DNA from: Bacillus multifaciens
GTDB taxonomy: Bacteria > Bacillota > Bacilli > Bacillales > Bacillaceae_G
Assembly (NCBI RefSeq): GCF_030756675.1
Contig: NZ_JAVBXD010000024.1
Location: forward strand, 1-64,000
Length of the DNA stretch: 64,000 nucleotides
Reading direction: 5' to 3'
Part shown: positions 46,818 to 55,595 of the stretch, piece after piece
Numbering within the stretch: the stretch's first letter is position 1
How the letters are laid out: each line of letters opens with the position of its first letter
The notes under the pieces: model-generated
Databases searched by the model: none
Seen by the model: the letters and a program-made list of their open reading frames with translations, nothing else
Told to the model about the DNA's origin: nothing
Position numbers and translations under genes: made by a program

Positions 46818-46897
46818 ATATATCGGCGGTTTTCTCAATATATCGGCGACTTTTCCAATATATCGGCGCTTTTTTCGATATATCGGCGACTCGACAC
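46818..46897. repeat. Four 20-bp tandem repeats with core ATATATCGGCG
   Basis: Four head-to-tail 20-bp units start at 46818, 46838, 46858 and 46878. All begin with the invariant 11-mer ATATATCGGCG, and the remaining 9 bp vary, mostly T-rich. Noncoding, between the RocR-like gene and truA. Confidence 0.92.
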
Positions 46898-46940
46898 AGA
46901 ATAAAGACACTTCGACAATGTTCAACATTCTAAATGCACA

Positions 46941-46965
46941 AAAAGGAGCTGAAATTAGTCCTTTT
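46941..46965 (-). terminator. Terminator of truA
   Basis: The stem AAAAGGA/TCCTTTT lies immediately after the truA stop, with T-rich sequence on the minus strand. Confidence 0.7.
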
Positions 46966-46966
46966 C

Positions 46967-47704
46967 CTAAAAATCAACCTTCTCCAAATACAACCCACTC
47001 GCATCAGCAAGACAATTGATTTGATTTCGCTGTTTTTCCTCTAAAATTTGCGGTATCGCCTCAGCGTCTAACTGGCCTAATCCAACTTCTATTAACGCTC
47101 CGACAATCTTTCTCACCATATTATGAAGAAATCCGTTTCCACTTACTCTAATTTCGACGAATCCATTCTTTTCCGTTACACCTAAAGAGTAGACTTCACG
47201 AACCATGGATTTTTTCTTCGACTTCGCATTAGAGAAAGCCGTAAAATCATGCGAACCGATCAAATATTGCGCTGCTTTTTTCATGCTTTCAACATTTAAT
47301 TTTTTTCCAACGTGCATGCTGTACTTACGCATAAACGGATTCGTATGTTCTTCATTCCAAATCTTATATAAATACGTTTTCGCTTTCGAATTGTAACGGG
47401 CATGGAAACGCTCCGGAACTAATTCCACATTCGTAATACTAATATCATTTGGTAAGTATTGATTTAAATACTTTTTCACTTTATGTTCTACTAAAATTTC
47501 ATCACTTTTAAAGTTAGCGACTTGATTCAGAGCATGTACACCTGCATCCGTTCTGCTGCAGCCAATGATTTCAATTTCTCTTCCTAGCATTTCAGATATT
47601 ACATTTTCTATTTTCCCTTGAATGGTATTATCGTTATTCCCGAGACGCTGCCAACCTTTATAGCGGCTGCCGTCATATTGAATTGTTAATTTGTAGTTGT
47701 TCAT
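46967..47704 (-). CDS. truA: tRNA pseudouridine synthase A (second copy)
   Basis: A 245-residue enzyme that modifies U38-U40 in the tRNA anticodon stem. Catalytic Asp53 is in CSRTDAGVHA; GNGFLHNMVR is the second family motif. B. cereus-group genomes normally carry truA in the ribosomal-protein cluster, so this isolated gene is likely the truA2 paralogue. A ribosome-binding site for the ATG at 47704 is weak. Confidence 0.93.
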   Translation of the reverse strand: MNNYKLTIQYDGSRYKGWQRLGNNDNTIQGKIENVISEMLGREIEIIGCSRTDAGVHALNQVANFKSDEILVEHKVKKYLNQYLPNDISITNVELVPERFHARYNSKAKTYLYKIWNEEHTNPFMRKYSMHVGKKLNVESMKKAAQYLIGSHDFTAFSNAKSKKKSMVREVYSLGVTEKNGFVEIRVSGNGFLHNMVRKIVGALIEVGLGQLDAEAIPQILEEKQRNQINCLADASGLYLEKVDF

Positions 47705-47827
47705 TGTTTTCTGCTACTAAATCTATTCTGTTTTTAGTAACAGATTCACCGCCTTTCTTTTACCTGTACCTAAATATACACCTTCATGTGAAAAAATACC
47801 ACGCTACAGAGCACTGCGGTAGATAAT

Positions 47828-47866
47828 GAATACAAAAAGACCGATTTTACTCGGTCTCTTGTATTC
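47828..47866 (-). terminator. Terminator of the ABC-F gene
   Basis: The hairpin GAATACAA...AGACCGA/TCGGTCT...TTGTATTC has an inner 7-bp GC-rich stem plus an outer 8-bp stem. Confidence 0.85.
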
Positions 47867-47883
47867 ACGCTTAATGATTCAAT

Positions 47884-49812
47884 TTAATCCCCTAAACTTA
47901 ACCACAACTCCATCGCCGAATCTAGTTCATGATTTAATTCAAGTTTCCTACCATATAGCTGATTGAGTTCCTCATACTCGATATGATCAGCAGCCATAGC
48001 TATATCTAGTTGTCTTATCTCCTCTTCAAGCCTTTCAATATTCGCTAGTGCCTTAGCTTTTACTGCTTCCTCCTTTATGCCTTCCGAAGCACTTCTTTGT
48101 TTCTTCACCTTCACGCTCTTTTTCACCAGTTCTTTCACATTCTGCAGGCTTAACTCCGCTTTTACACCTTTATAATAATCGTAGTTTCCAAGGTAGCTTT
48201 TACAGGAATGCTCCTCAATAGCAATTACTCTTTCACCAATTTTATTAATAAAATATCTGTCGTGAGAGATAAAAAATATCGTTCCCTTAAAATCTTCCAG
48301 CGCTTCCTCAAGGGTTTCTATCGAATCAATATCAAGATGATTTGTCGGCTCATCTAGTATTAATAAATTTACATCTTGATATAACAACATACCAAGTTTG
48401 AGCCTAATTCTCTCTCCTCCTGATAAGTGTTTTACTTTTTTGAAGACGCTATTTTTATAAAACATAAATTTTGATAAATATTCCCGCGCTTTTCCTTCTA
48501 ATATCGAGATATCCTCTCTAAAACATTCAAGCACCGTAAGCTCTTCATTTTTAAAGGTAAGTTTCTGCGGTAAATAGGCTACCTTCACATTAGCACCGAA
48601 TTCCACTACACCATGATCCGGATGCTCTTCCCCTAAAAGCATCTTTAAAAACGTAGTCTTCCCGCTGCCATTCGAACCGATTAATCCGACTCTTTCCCCG
48701 TAATGAACCATTACATCTGCATCCTTAAAAATTACTTTATCTCCATAACCTTTGGAAAGTCCTACTGCCTTAATCGTTTCATTTCCAGACCTTTGCGCAG
48801 CTTTTACATGCATCTTCATATTCGGTCTCTCAAAAATCGGTTTTTCAATCCGCCCCATTTTATCAAGCTTTTTCTGTATACTAGCAGCCCTTCTAAAGAA
48901 CTTGTTATTATCAGCTCTCATCGCCCAGTCTCTCAAATCTTTGACGGTCTTTTCCATAGAATTGATCTTTTTTTGCTGCTCTCTAAAATGCTCATATTGA
49001 ATGCGTAAATTCTCTTCCTTTTGACTCACGTAAGATGAATAGTTCCCCTTATAGGTAATAGACTCCATATCCTCTATTTCTACAATCTTTGTTACTACAT
49101 TGTCTAGAAAATATCGATCATGTGATACGATAATGACAACTCCCTTATAGCTCTTCAAATAGCCTTCGAGCCATTCAACGGAATCCATATCTAAATGATT
49201 TGTCGGTTCATCAAGCAGCAATATGTCTGGATCATGAATCAACAGTTTTCCAAGTACAACAGTCGTTTTTTCACCGCCGCTCAACAAATGAAAATCCTTA
49301 TTTAAAAAGCTTTCATCAAATTTCAGCCCTGTGCAAACTTTACCTAATTTTTCTTTTATATCATATCCGCCCTTCACTTCATATAATTGAACTAAGTCAC
49401 TGTACTTTTGCAGAGCTTTTTCTAAATCGCTATCTGCTAACATCTTCATTCGCTCTTCTAATACACGCATTTCCTTCTCTATACAATGAACTTCCTCAAA
49501 AGCCATGTTTAAAACATCGATCACCCTTAAGCCTTCTGCATACGAATGCGTTTGCTCAAGATATGCACAAGTTGCCCCTCTCGGAAAATGAATAAGACCT
49601 TCATCATATCCATAGCTTGAGGTTTGTGGATAACCTGGATAATAATGCATAGGCTCTATCCCTGCAATTAACTTCAGGATCGTACTCTTTCCGCTGCCGT
49701 TTGCGCCAACAATCCCAACCTTCTCTCCTGCATAAATCTCAAAGCTTATATTTTTAAGAACAAGTGTAGCATCCATATATTTCTTAATACCATTTAACGT
49801 TAACTCAAACAT
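47884..49812 (-). CDS. ABC-F family ATPase
   Basis: A 642-residue soluble protein with two ABC domains and no membrane segment. Walker A sequences are GANGSGKST (36-44) and GSNGSGKTT. Both domains carry LSGGE and LLLDEPTNHLD-type Walker B. A charged helical linker between the domains (around YEHFREQQKKINSMEKTV) and a coiled-coil C-terminal extension are typical. ABC-F proteins bind the ribosomal E site; some protect against antibiotics. Its long leader with an upstream ORF and terminator hints at drug-inducible attenuation. The ATG at 49812 has GAAGGGAATTG; the frame opens six codons earlier. Confidence 0.88.
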   Translation of the reverse strand: MFELTLNGIKKYMDATLVLKNISFEIYAGEKVGIVGANGSGKSTILKLIAGIEPMHYYPGYPQTSSYGYDEGLIHFPRGATCAYLEQTHSYAEGLRVIDVLNMAFEEVHCIEKEMRVLEERMKMLADSDLEKALQKYSDLVQLYEVKGGYDIKEKLGKVCTGLKFDESFLNKDFHLLSGGEKTTVVLGKLLIHDPDILLLDEPTNHLDMDSVEWLEGYLKSYKGVVIIVSHDRYFLDNVVTKIVEIEDMESITYKGNYSSYVSQKEENLRIQYEHFREQQKKINSMEKTVKDLRDWAMRADNNKFFRRAASIQKKLDKMGRIEKPIFERPNMKMHVKAAQRSGNETIKAVGLSKGYGDKVIFKDADVMVHYGERVGLIGSNGSGKTTFLKMLLGEEHPDHGVVEFGANVKVAYLPQKLTFKNEELTVLECFREDISILEGKAREYLSKFMFYKNSVFKKVKHLSGGERIRLKLGMLLYQDVNLLILDEPTNHLDIDSIETLEEALEDFKGTIFFISHDRYFINKIGERVIAIEEHSCKSYLGNYDYYKGVKAELSLQNVKELVKKSVKVKKQRSASEGIKEEAVKAKALANIERLEEEIRQLDIAMAADHIEYEELNQLYGRKLELNHELDSAMELWLSLGD

Positions 49813-49910
49813 GCAATTCCCTTCTTTCATCCATAATACAAGTTACGCATTTTATGGACAGGACAAAGAAGACCTTCATTACTATTTTATTTTTAAAAAT
49901 AAAAAGACCA

Positions 49911-49931
49911 TAAGAAGATGATGTCTTCTTA
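49911..49931 (-). terminator. Leader attenuator ahead of the ABC-F gene
   Basis: On the minus strand, TAAGAAGA-CATCA-TCTTCTTA is followed by TGGTCTTTTTATTTTT, an intrinsic terminator lying about 100 nt before the ABC-F start. The segment GGTCTTCTTT (49865-49874) could pair with AAGAAGAC of the terminator 5' arm, giving an alternative antiterminator. Confidence 0.65.
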
Positions 49932-50192
49932 CAGCCTAAATAATCTGTGAATATAATTTACATAACTACATACAAGCCAAAAATGTGTACGTCAAAAACA
50001 CATTGTTATGCCTATATATCGCCTCCTAAACAGAGGTGAAATATCTTATAAATTATAATCCCGATTTTAGTAAAGTAAGTTACCTTCTAAATTGCCTTGA
50101 TTCCATAAAGAGCATAACAAAATAAACCTAACCAAATTAGGAAAATTGATACTCGTTATAAAATCCATATTAATTTAAAATTAATATCAATA

Positions 50193-50213
50193 TTAGCAAT
50201 TAGTTGGTGTCAT
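50193..50213 (-). CDS. Possible leader peptide (6 codons) before the ABC-F gene
   Basis: ATG ACA CCA ACT AAT TGC TAA encodes MTPTNC. It is preceded by AAGGGGGAAAGTAAGTT, a strong ribosome-binding site. It opens a leader of roughly 400 nt that ends in the attenuator at 49911-49931. Short leader peptides of this kind control many ribosome-protection and methylase genes. Translation is not shown. Confidence 0.5.
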   Translation of the reverse strand: MTPTNC

Positions 50214-50258
50214 AACTTACTTTCCCCCTTCGGAATTTTCTTTATTGTCTCACTTTTC

Positions 50259-50287
50259 TCGATATTTGTAAATACAATTAATGGAAT
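50259..50287 (-). promoter_or_regulatory. Possible promoter of the ABC-F leader
   Basis: On the minus strand TTTACA and GACAAT are 17 bp apart, ending about 45 bp upstream of the leader-peptide ATG. The -10 match is poor. The other DNA in 49813-50306 is AT-rich leader without a further gene. Confidence 0.35.
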
Positions 50288-50306
50288 TAATAGTGTACAA
50301 TCTCAT

Positions 50307-51146
50307 TCACGGATGCCAGCTATGTTCCTGCAAAAACTTCTGGAGTTCTTCTTCAGACGGTACATGTTTCTCCCACTCTTCGCACTCCTTTAGAAACTTC
50401 TCAGTCTCATGGACGACAGACGGTTCTTTCTTCCGAAATCGCACTGCTGCTTCCTCTACTTCACTCAGCTTCGTATATCCTTTTTCATGCCAGTCCCGCA
50501 GAATACCCTTCGCATAAGCAAGCGTATGCTTATTATTTTCATGGGCAATATGGAGTGCTTTTAATACAAGTTCATCTGACAAATCACCCATCCACACATT
50601 CAGTTCTTCCTTTGCATACGGTGACATGCTGCCAAAGTTTTGTTCATAAAACGTGAATACATTGCCAGCGGAAGTCATTTCTTCATCAGCTTCACAGCTT
50701 TCAACGTCAGCTTGAGAATCCTGGGCAGACACGCCAAAATGCTCTAATAATAGCGGAATGTTCATCTCTTCCTCCAAACATTTTTGCAGAAACATATGTA
50801 CAAACTGTTTGCTTTTCACGGTCTTAAGCTCACGCAGCACACATTTCTCAACGTTCGTGTTCGTAACTGGGTTATAGCGCAGCCAGTTCTTAATGTATAA
50901 CTCCTTCGTTTCCGGATCATATAATATTTTTCCATAGTCAATAAACCGCTGCAGCAGCTTCTCAACAGTCTCTCGGTTATATCCTGTTTCCATCTCCGCC
51001 AAACGCTTCGGCAAGGAATAAATGCCGCATTGCGTCGTTTTAGAGCATGTCAGCAAATATATGTAAAAGTAGCGCTCCTCTGGTGTTAACTCCAATACAA
51101 AATCATCCTGCCAAAAATTCACCTGTACATTTCGGTATACTGCCAT
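50307..51146 (-). CDS. DnaD-domain replication initiation-like protein
   Basis: A 279-residue protein resembling phage and plasmid DnaD-like replication proteins. A winged-helix N-terminal region (about residues 5-85, FVLELTPEERYFYIYLLTCSKTTQCGIY) is followed by a linker and a DnaD domain (FYEQNFGSMSPYAKEELNVW, ALAYAKGILRDWHEKG-like). It stands alone with no other phage gene around it. GC content looks higher than its neighbours, which suggests separate acquisition. TGGGAGGAATCAAT precedes the ATG at 51146. Confidence 0.82.
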   Translation of the reverse strand: MAVYRNVQVNFWQDDFVLELTPEERYFYIYLLTCSKTTQCGIYSLPKRLAEMETGYNRETVEKLLQRFIDYGKILYDPETKELYIKNWLRYNPVTNTNVEKCVLRELKTVKSKQFVHMFLQKCLEEEMNIPLLLEHFGVSAQDSQADVESCEADEEMTSAGNVFTFYEQNFGSMSPYAKEELNVWMGDLSDELVLKALHIAHENNKHTLAYAKGILRDWHEKGYTKLSEVEEAAVRFRKKEPSVVHETEKFLKECEEWEKHVPSEEELQKFLQEHSWHP

Positions 51147-51449
51147 ATTGATTCCTCCCATCTTTTGCGGCACATAGCAAATTACCGTTTCCTTAATAGA
51201 TATAAGGTGGAATGAGGAAAATTGGCAATTTGATTTTTAAAAAGTGACTACTACGGTTTTACTTCTTTCAGGGATAATTCTTGTAGTAGTAGTTTTTTTG
51301 TTTTGTTTTTGTAATGATTTATTACTTGCAAGGGGCTTATAAGGAGCTTGTAAGGGGCTATTCAGCGTGAATCGAAAAAATTTGGCCATCATTTTTATCT
51401 GTCATTCTATTAAAAAATCCAAATTTGACCAATTCAACACAATAAAATC
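51147..51449. other. Intergenic region with an orphan hairpin
   Basis: ACTACTAC (51248-51255) and GTAGTAGT (51283-51290) flank a 27-nt loop and are followed on the plus strand by a run of seven T. It is terminator-like, but no plus-strand gene precedes it. It could end a small RNA or be a relic. The open frame 51358-51558 (minus) has no ribosome-binding site and is not called. Confidence 0.4.
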
Positions 51450-51473
51450 TATATATATCCAAATTAAAAAACC
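51450..51473. repeat. 24-bp direct repeat, left copy
   Basis: The sequence begins TATATATATCC and ends AAATTAAAAAACC. It is identical over 24 bp to 51709-51732. The two copies flank the break in repeat copy I. Confidence 0.9.
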
Positions 51474-51845
51474 GACATAAAAATCTCTTTCTTTTTAGGG
51501 GAATCATAACTTGATATGGAACATATAATGTCGTTTTTAACTTATATATGTCATTCATTTCACTATTTATAAAAAATGTGTAGAGATTTAATTCTACACA
51601 TTTTTTTATTCTTTAACTTATCTCTACGTTATCTGCATCTTATCTTTATCTGTTTCTATTAATGTATGTACTGGGAAAAAAATAGAGGTGAGTGATATGA
51701 AAAACTTATATATATATCCAAATTAAAAAACCTCTTCCTGCCACATGCGATGTTTTAAAACAAAGGGAAAAAGCGAGTACAGGTGGTGTTGCAGTCTGCA
51801 TAACAGCAACTTATATATTGAAAGATTAAAATTGATTTATATAGT
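51462..51845 (-). repeat. Dispersed intergenic repeat, copy I, split
   Basis: One end of the family (AACCGACATAAAAATCTC, TTTCTTTTTAGGGG) lies at about 51466-51500. The other part (CCTCTTCCTGCCACATGCG, TTTTAAAACAAAGGG, GTGTTGCAGTCTGCATAACAGC, ATTGATTTATATAG) lies at 51731-51845. About 230 bp of other DNA separates the two, and the middle GGTCAGTGCC/TGGCCAG section is missing. A 24-bp direct repeat brackets the interruption. Confidence 0.7.
51709..51732. repeat. 24-bp direct repeat, right copy
   Basis: Identical to 51450-51473. The spacing between starts is 259 bp. Confidence 0.9.
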
Positions 51846-51938
51846 CAAAAATAATGAAAATTTAAGAATAATAAGGTACACTAGTCAATGGTTTTAGTTT
51901 TAAATCGGTTGACGTTGATATATACGGAGGAAAGATTT

Positions 51939-53384
51939 ATGAACAACAATACGCTAAATGAATCAGTTGAAGAAGTTGATAAAAAACGGGTAAACTCACG
52001 CAAACGCTCTACAAATTGGAAACTTATCACAGCGGGTGGCGGTATAATTGCACTTCTCCTTGGGGGAATGAGTTATTATCAGGCAACTCGTTTCAATTCA
52101 CAGGTTACAATTAATGACACAAAAGTCGGCGGTCTGACTGCTGATCAAGCAATACAGAAATTAAAAACATCTGGATTAGAAAACAAAGTTTATGTTGGCC
52201 AACAACAAATTTTAGATGAAAAAGATACGCAAACGGAACTTACGGAAAAAGATTTTCCTCAAGTTAAGAAACTATTAAAAAGCCAGTGGACATTTTTCCC
52301 TTCCTCAAAGGAAAAAAATTATTCGCTGCTAACGGAAAAGGCAGACCAGTATCGAAGTGAAACAATGAAAAAACTTGTAGAAGAAAAGCTCTTATCTATG
52401 AATAAAGGTTTAAAAGCTCCTCAAGATGCTATGGCAAAGCTCGAACAGGGCAAAGTTATTATCTCAAAAGGCGTTGACGGAAAACAGTATGATGTTGCTA
52501 GTCTATTAAAAGATTACGACAAGCAAAAGCATAAAAGTGAAATCCATTTGAAGCCTGTATACATACAGCCTATTAAAGAAAACGATCCGATTGTAAAAAA
52601 AGAGGAGAAGGCACTACAGGATCTTCTTCAACAGTCTGTTGATTATAAGGTACAAAATGAAGTTTACTCTTTAAAAGCGAAAGATTTAATTCAAAATGCC
52701 TCTATGTCAAAAGATATGAAAGTTACAATCGATGCGAGCGACATTAAGAATAAGGTTGCTAAAATTAATAATGATAAATCAACATTAAATAAAGACTTCA
52801 CATTTAAAACTCATTCTGGTTCGGTCATATCAGTAAAAGGACAAGGCTATGGCTGGGCACTAGATGTTGAAAAAGAAACAAAGCAAATCCAACAAGCCTT
52901 TGAAAAAGGCGAAAAATCTCTTTCTGCTTCTAATATTCGCGGAAATGGCTGGGATAATGAAGGCATCGGTTATGAAACAACAGCGAATAATGGCATTGGA
53001 GACACGTATGCGGAAGTATCAATTGCAGAACAGCAAATTTGGATTTACAAAGATGGACAATTAGCAGTCTCAACGAATGTAGTAACTGGTAAACATAGCA
53101 CGAGTGAAGATACATCACCGGGAGTGTGGTACGTCCTTTATAAACGATCACCGTACACACTCAAAGGCAGCGCAGTAGGTAAACCAGATTATTCCGTTAA
53201 GGTAGATTACTGGGCTCCGTTCACAAACGGCGGACAAGGATTCCACGATGCCGCTTGGCGGACAAACTGGGCAAATAATGCCTATTTAACAGGAGGTTCG
53301 GGCGGATGTGTTAACCTTCCTCCTAGTGTTGCGAAAACTGTTTATGATAATCTCAGTACTCATGAACCAGTTGTCGTGTACTAA
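51939..53384 (+). CDS. L,D-transpeptidase (YkuD domain) with PG-binding domain
   Basis: A 481-residue single-pass membrane protein. A basic cytoplasmic N-terminus is followed by a TM helix (about residues 29-49), two repeats of a PG_binding_4-like domain and a C-terminal YkuD domain. The catalytic Cys is in GGSGGCVNLP, with the preceding His in GFHDAAWR. It makes 3-3 cross-links or attaches proteins in peptidoglycan. CGGAGGAAAGATTT before the ATG at 51939 sets the start; the frame opens 17 codons upstream. Confidence 0.92.
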   Translation: MNNNTLNESVEEVDKKRVNSRKRSTNWKLITAGGGIIALLLGGMSYYQATRFNSQVTINDTKVGGLTADQAIQKLKTSGLENKVYVGQQQILDEKDTQTELTEKDFPQVKKLLKSQWTFFPSSKEKNYSLLTEKADQYRSETMKKLVEEKLLSMNKGLKAPQDAMAKLEQGKVIISKGVDGKQYDVASLLKDYDKQKHKSEIHLKPVYIQPIKENDPIVKKEEKALQDLLQQSVDYKVQNEVYSLKAKDLIQNASMSKDMKVTIDASDIKNKVAKINNDKSTLNKDFTFKTHSGSVISVKGQGYGWALDVEKETKQIQQAFEKGEKSLSASNIRGNGWDNEGIGYETTANNGIGDTYAEVSIAEQQIWIYKDGQLAVSTNVVTGKHSTSEDTSPGVWYVLYKRSPYTLKGSAVGKPDYSVKVDYWAPFTNGGQGFHDAAWRTNWANNAYLTGGSGGCVNLPPSVAKTVYDNLSTHEPVVVY

Positions 53385-53411
53385 CATATCAAGTATTTTC
53401 TTTATAAAAAT

Positions 53412-53455
53412 AAAGAAGCAGGAAATCGCGAGTGATTTTCTGCTTCTTTTTTTAC
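53412..53455 (+). terminator. Terminator of the L,D-transpeptidase gene
   Basis: A 16-bp stem (AAAGAAGCAG and its complement, then GAAATC/GATTTT) is followed by T. It marks the last housekeeping transcript before the AT-rich island. Confidence 0.9.
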
Positions 53456-53646
53456 TTATAGTGCGGTTCACCGTGATATATTTAGCGGTAAATCAAAAGA
53501 ATCAGTTGATTTATAATTCTTTAATTTTGTCATTAACAATCTAAAAATACTACTCTATTTAAAAGTTCACTCTATACTTATTGCGCTTACTTTTATTACA
53601 ATTTTCTCCTTTAACTTTAAGCTTATAGTTTCACAGATTGTAATTA

Positions 53647-54513
53647 TTAAACGTGTTTTGTAATTTTATAAATTAATATTTTCCCTTCCATTTCACTATC
53701 AATACCTTCTGGAATACAAGGGCAAAAATAAATTCTATCTGGCGCCTCAGTAGACATTTTTTTCATTTTTGTATGTAGTTCGCAATTGATATCTATTCCG
53801 TTAACTCGTTTTACTAATTTATGTTTAACCGTTTCTCTACTTCGTTCAGGGCTACAATCCAACGACATTGCATCCCCAATATTTTGGTATCCACTTATAT
53901 GTCCACTAATAATTTCAGGTATTTCATTCTGGATACAATACAAATGATAAATAATTTCGTTCTTCCTTGCATCAAAACCATCATTTAACTCTTCTATTGA
54001 ACTTTCAAGATTTTCATCAAATACTACTTCAGAGAGAATCAGTTTTAATTCTTTTACAAATCCGTCTATATCATGTATTCGCTTAGAAAATAATAAAAGA
54101 ACTTGTTTTAGATGTTCCAATTCAAATATATTTCTTAAATTAACTCCTATATCCAACATATAGCCTATTTCATTAACATCGTGATCAAAATACTGGTCAT
54201 TTCTTAATATTTCTTTAAATGAATCTGATTCTTCTTGTGCTAAATTATTAAGCTTTCTTATACACTGATCATGCTCAGTGGTTTCTACATAACTAAACAT
54301 CTTTTCAAATATTTTATTTATAATCTTTATATCTTCTTTATTTTTTAAAATATGCAATACTTCAAAAATTTCTTCTAAAAGTTGATCAGATAGGATAACT
54401 GTATATGATAATTCTTTTAATAATTGGAGGGTTGAAACAAAATCTTTTAGCTCATTTTCACTACCATTCAATAGTTCTAAAAACTTTTCGTTTTTAAGTA
54501 CCATTTTCCCCAT
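53647..54513 (-). CDS. Third gene of the DUF262/DUF3696 operon, unknown
   Basis: A 288-residue protein that I do not recognise. It is mostly helical and acidic over residues 1-230, ending in a short beta-rich tail with CPCIPEG and ILIYKITKHV. No signal peptide or membrane segment. It overlaps the DUF3696 ATPase stop (TAATG), so it is translationally coupled to it. Strict coupling suggests it works with the ATPase and the DUF262 protein, perhaps as the effector or a regulator. Confidence 0.75.
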   Translation of the reverse strand: MGKMVLKNEKFLELLNGSENELKDFVSTLQLLKELSYTVILSDQLLEEIFEVLHILKNKEDIKIINKIFEKMFSYVETTEHDQCIRKLNNLAQEESDSFKEILRNDQYFDHDVNEIGYMLDIGVNLRNIFELEHLKQVLLLFSKRIHDIDGFVKELKLILSEVVFDENLESSIEELNDGFDARKNEIIYHLYCIQNEIPEIISGHISGYQNIGDAMSLDCSPERSRETVKHKLVKRVNGIDINCELHTKMKKMSTEAPDRIYFCPCIPEGIDSEMEGKILIYKITKHV

Positions 54514-55595
54514 TATTTTTTCAACCTCATTTTTCTAATTTCAAACAAATCATTTTCTTCTTGATCCATAAAACCAGTAGGCCAATGAGTTATTTCTGCT
54601 TTATCATTTAATGCTATCTCTTCAATATGACAAATTTTATCCACATTAAAATAATTTATAACTAAATCCGAAGGCTTTAATGGATTTTTATCATATAAAA
54701 TAGCTTTTCTAAATCCATTTACGATATGTTCACTATGTGTTTCAATGACAACTTGTACTCCAGATGCTGCAATCACTCCTAAAAAAGCAGCAATATTAGA
54801 TTGAGCTTTGGGATGTAAATGTAATTCTGGATTTTCAACAATTAAAATAGAGCCCTCATCTGCTATTAAACCAGCAACAATTATTGGTAGAATAAAAGAA
54901 ATCCCATAACCTACATTAGTTTGGTGTAGTGAATCCTTTTCACCAAATAATAAAGAAAGATGATTATCTGTACCTTTATTTGTTGCAGTCACTCTACTTT
55001 TGGGCAATATATAATTCAGCCAATCATTTATCTGTATATCCAAAATAATGGTGTCTTTATGATCCCAATGATTACGATTCTTATTAATTTTTATAAATTT
55101 ATCGTGGCGTCCTTTCTCAATAATATAACCTAAATATTCATTAGTTTCGCCTAATCGTATACTGTGAACATCGCCACTCTTTTGATATCTAGAAATCGAT
55201 CTATCTGCACTTAAATAAGTTAATGCATTTGTAAATTTATTTATCTCCCCAGTAAAATTCAATTTAACAACATTATTATCGTCAGTCGGTTTATATTCAA
55301 TAGTTGATGTATAATCCCCGTAATTTAATTCCAGACTGAACAGATTATCTCCAGCATCTTCATAAAGAATCTCATCAAAGGAGTATAGGTTTAATCCGTA
55401 ATCATTAGTTATTAAATCTATACTTTTATTTACATCCTGCATATCACATTCTAAAGACATTTTTGAAAGCAATAGCGCTTGAATCAGTGAAGATTTACCT
55501 CCAGAATTAGTTCCTAATAAAAGATTAGCTTTATTCATCTTTACATCATTTTCTTTGAAACATTTAAAGTTCTTAATCTTTATACTTTTTATCAT
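54513..55595 (-). CDS. DUF3696-type AAA ATPase (OLD/SMC-like)
   Basis: A 360-residue ATPase. Walker A is GTNSGGKSS (from about residue 28). The ABC-like Walker B ILIVENPELHLHP is followed by ETHSEHIVNGFRK. This is the AAA_15/AAA_21 plus DUF3696 layout common in defence loci. There is no TOPRIM nuclease domain. The ATG at 55595 follows GGAGGTAGCG; the reading frame opens at a TTG four codons earlier. It overlaps the end of the DUF262 gene by 23 bp. Confidence 0.85.
   Translation of the reverse strand: MIKSIKIKNFKCFKENDVKMNKANLLLGTNSGGKSSLIQALLLSKMSLECDMQDVNKSIDLITNDYGLNLYSFDEILYEDAGDNLFSLELNYGDYTSTIEYKPTDDNNVVKLNFTGEINKFTNALTYLSADRSISRYQKSGDVHSIRLGETNEYLGYIIEKGRHDKFIKINKNRNHWDHKDTIILDIQINDWLNYILPKSRVTATNKGTDNHLSLLFGEKDSLHQTNVGYGISFILPIIVAGLIADEGSILIVENPELHLHPKAQSNIAAFLGVIAASGVQVVIETHSEHIVNGFRKAILYDKNPLKPSDLVINYFNVDKICHIEEIALNDKAEITHWPTGFMDQEENDLFEIRKMRLKK

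Noticed and set aside
46818-46897. CRISPR array
   Set aside because: Units are 20 bp with only an 11-bp constant core and 9-bp variable parts, too short for repeat and spacer, and there are no cas genes. No CRISPR array was seen anywhere in the window.
50307-51146. Prophage
   Set aside because: Only one replication-type gene is present, with no structural, lysis or integrase genes adjoining it.
51358-51558. 66-codon minus-strand frame
   Set aside because: No ribosome-binding site, spans one copy of the 24-bp direct repeat and an end of the dispersed repeat. Probably fortuitous.
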